From positions 1-7,304 of the forward strand of contig CBDVAK010000173.1 of assembly GCA_965371945.1 (NCBI GenBank): DNA of 7,304 nt, given 5' to 3'. The notes beneath the pieces are model-generated. The model had not been told where the DNA came from. It was given only the letters and a program-made list of their open reading frames with translations, and ran no database searches. Within the stretch, counting starts at the first letter, position 1; each line of letters begins with the position of its first letter. Below are positions 5,982-7,304 of the stretch, one piece after another. A program made the position numbers and the translations under genes. The stretch is from CBDVAK01 sp965371945. GTDB taxonomy: Bacteria; Pseudomonadota; Gammaproteobacteria; Competibacterales; JAHEDQ01.

Positions 5982-6616
5982 TGCGAGCCCCCTTTGCGAA
6001 CATGCTGTTGGCCGCCGGCACCCTGGCGGTGTTCGCCATCGTGGGGTCTTCGCTGGTGGTTTTCACCTGGCAGGCGACCCGGGCACGAATCGCCGACAAT
6101 GAGCACGCAGCGCTGATCAGGGACCTGGCTTTGCTGATTCCGCCGGATCGCTACGACAACGACCCGCTGGTGGATTCCGTCGAGTTGCGGCTGGCGAGCG
6201 CGGGCGGCAGCACACTGACGCCCGTATACCGTGCCCGCCGGGGAGCCGAACCGGTAGCGGTTTTCGCAACCATCACCGCCGCGGACGGTTACAGCGGCGC
6301 GATCAACCTGCTGGTGGCCGTCTACTACGACGGCACCCTGGCCGGGGTGAGCGTGCTGAGTCATCGTGAAACCCCCGGCCTTGGCGACCGCATCGAGCGC
6401 CGGCGCTCGAACTGGATCGACGGTTTCGAAGGACGCGCCATCGGCGACCCCCCGGCCGCGGGCTGGGCGGTCCGCGCCGACGGCGGGCAGTTCGATCAGT
6501 TTAGCGGCGCCACGGTCACCCCTCGCGCAGTAGTATCCGCGGTGTACAATTTCCTGCGCTATTTCGGGAACCACAGACAACGCATTTTCGAGCAACCGGC
6601 AACCACGGCGCAATGA
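5981..6616 (+). CDS. rnfG: Rnf/Rsx complex FMN-binding subunit RnfG
   Basis: Single-pass subunit, homologous to NqrC, whose FMN-binding domain lies in the periplasm. The 211 residues match the family (E. coli RsxG 206). One N-terminal membrane helix (about 8-30) is followed by a soluble domain with LAGVSVLSHRETPGLGDRI, typical of FMN_bind proteins. DQFSGAT (172-178) matches the ApbE target pattern, so Thr178 should bear covalent FMN; the SGATVTP context is characteristic of RnfG/NqrC. The start overlaps the rnfD stop by one base (TGATG). No Shine-Dalgarno sequence is visible before it, so translation probably depends on ribosomes finishing rnfD. The stop overlaps the rnfE start by four bases (ATGA). 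Confidence 0.96.
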   Translation: MRAPFANMLLAAGTLAVFAIVGSSLVVFTWQATRARIADNEHAALIRDLALLIPPDRYDNDPLVDSVELRLASAGGSTLTPVYRARRGAEPVAVFATITAADGYSGAINLLVAVYYDGTLAGVSVLSHRETPGLGDRIERRRSNWIDGFEGRAIGDPPAAGWAVRADGGQFDQFSGATVTPRAVVSAVYNFLRYFGNHRQRIFEQPATTAQ

Positions 6617-7304
6617 ACCAAGCCCGCTATACAAACATCGTTGGCGACGGCCTGTGGCACAACAATCCGGCGCTGGTGCAGTTGCTGGGGCTATGCCCGT
6701 TGCTGGCCGTTTCGACAACAACCGTCAACGCCATGGGCCTGGGATTGGCGACCCTGGCGGTGCTGGTGCTGTCGAACGTGACCGTATCGACGATCCGCAA
6801 GCTGCTGCGGCCGGAAATACGGATTCCGGTGTTCGTGCTGATCATCGCTTCATTCGTTACCTCGATCGAGTTGGCGATGAATGCGTGGTTCCACGAGCTT
6901 TACGGGATCCTCGGTATCTTTATTCCCTTGATCGTCACCAATTGCGTAATCATTGGCCGGGCAGAGTCGTTTGCGTCCAGAAACAGCGTGCTGCGTTCGC
7001 TGGTCGATGCACTGGCGATGGGGTTGGGTTTCGCCCTGGTATTGACCATGCTGGGTGCGATGCGCGAACTGATCGGCCAGGGAACCCTGCTGGCCCAGGC
7101 TGAACTGATGTTCGGTGATTCGCAGCGCTGGCTCACGGTCGTCGTATTCGAAGACTACCGCGGCTTTCTGTTGGCGGTATTGCCCCCCGGAGCATTTATC
7201 GGACTGGGATTGCTGATCGCGCTGAAGAATGCCATCGATGCCCGCAGATCGCGCTGGCGCACGCGTCAACAAAGGCCCGTGCATGCGCGCGCCGAAGACA
7301 GCTG
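6613..7304 (+). CDS. rnfE: Rnf/Rsx complex membrane subunit RnfE (3' end at window edge)
   Basis: Partner of RnfA in the membrane core. Translation from ATG 6613 stays open to the edge, giving 230 codons plus TG, close to E. coli RsxE (231 residues). The stop may be a TGA completed by the next base. About six membrane segments are visible. Family motifs include NNPALVQLLGLCPLLAVS (Cys28), IFIPLIVTNCVIIGRAE (Cys111) and LPPGAFIGLGLLIALKN near the C-terminus. Cys28 and Cys111 correspond to RnfA Cys26 and Cys114, and the four would hold the shared [2Fe-2S] cluster. The last about 18 residues are basic and hydrophilic. The start overlaps the rnfG stop (ATGA), with no Shine-Dalgarno sequence. Whether nth follows, as in E. 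coli, cannot be seen. Confidence 0.96.
   Translation, partial: MNQARYTNIVGDGLWHNNPALVQLLGLCPLLAVSTTTVNAMGLGLATLAVLVLSNVTVSTIRKLLRPEIRIPVFVLIIASFVTSIELAMNAWFHELYGILGIFIPLIVTNCVIIGRAESFASRNSVLRSLVDALAMGLGFALVLTMLGAMRELIGQGTLLAQAELMFGDSQRWLTVVVFEDYRGFLLAVLPPGAFIGLGLLIALKNAIDARRSRWRTRQQRPVHARAEDS

Noticed and set aside
2196..7304. Na+-translocating NADH:quinone reductase (nqr) operon
   Set aside because: RnfD, RnfG, RnfA and RnfE are homologous to Nqr subunits, but the presence of RnfB and RnfC with [4Fe-4S] motifs, the A-B-C-D-G-E order and the absence of nqrF-like and nqrA-like genes identify it as Rnf.

Overview
The window is an ordinary chromosomal segment from a moderately GC-rich gammaproteobacterium. 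It holds two divergent transcription units: glmS (glucosamine-6-phosphate synthase) leftward, and a complete or almost complete rnfABCDGE cluster (Rnf/Rsx electron-transport complex) rightward. The gammaproteobacterial gene order A-B-C-D-G-E and the close match of RnfA, RnfB, RnfD and RnfE to the E. coli Rsx proteins support this placement. A sulfur-oxidising or Chromatiales-type lineage would fit but cannot be shown from this sequence alone.

Layout. Positions 1-116 lie downstream of glmS and carry two inverted repeats: a nested hairpin-type repeat at 4-49 and a possible glmS 3' stem at 71-110. glmS fills 117-1946 on the minus strand. The 249-bp divergent spacer (1947-2195) has a plausible glmS promoter, ribosome-binding site and leader hairpin on the minus strand. 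On the plus strand it has only a weak extended -10 candidate for rnf and a short dyad. The rnf genes follow from 2196 to the right edge. rnfE was found by direct translation: it has no stop inside the window, and the last two bases (TG) could be the first two of a TGA.

How the genes work together. RnfA and RnfE form the membrane core with a [2Fe-2S] cluster. RnfD and RnfG each carry a covalent-FMN threonine motif. RnfB and RnfC carry the [4Fe-4S] clusters and, in RnfC, the NADH/FMN site. Together they couple electron transfer between NAD(H) and ferredoxin, or a ferredoxin-like acceptor such as the SoxR-reducing pathway of E. coli, to an ion gradient across the inner membrane. The B-C, C-D, D-G and G-E junctions all overlap by 1-4 bases, so the operon looks translationally coupled. 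The A-B junction is the exception: it holds a perfect 16-bp palindrome and a 12-codon mini-ORF that links the rnfA stop to the rnfB start.

I see no previously undescribed system, mobile element, CRISPR array, tRNA or rRNA. The points worth a second look are small: the A-B junction, the TTG start of rnfD, the left-edge repeat and the divergent control region.
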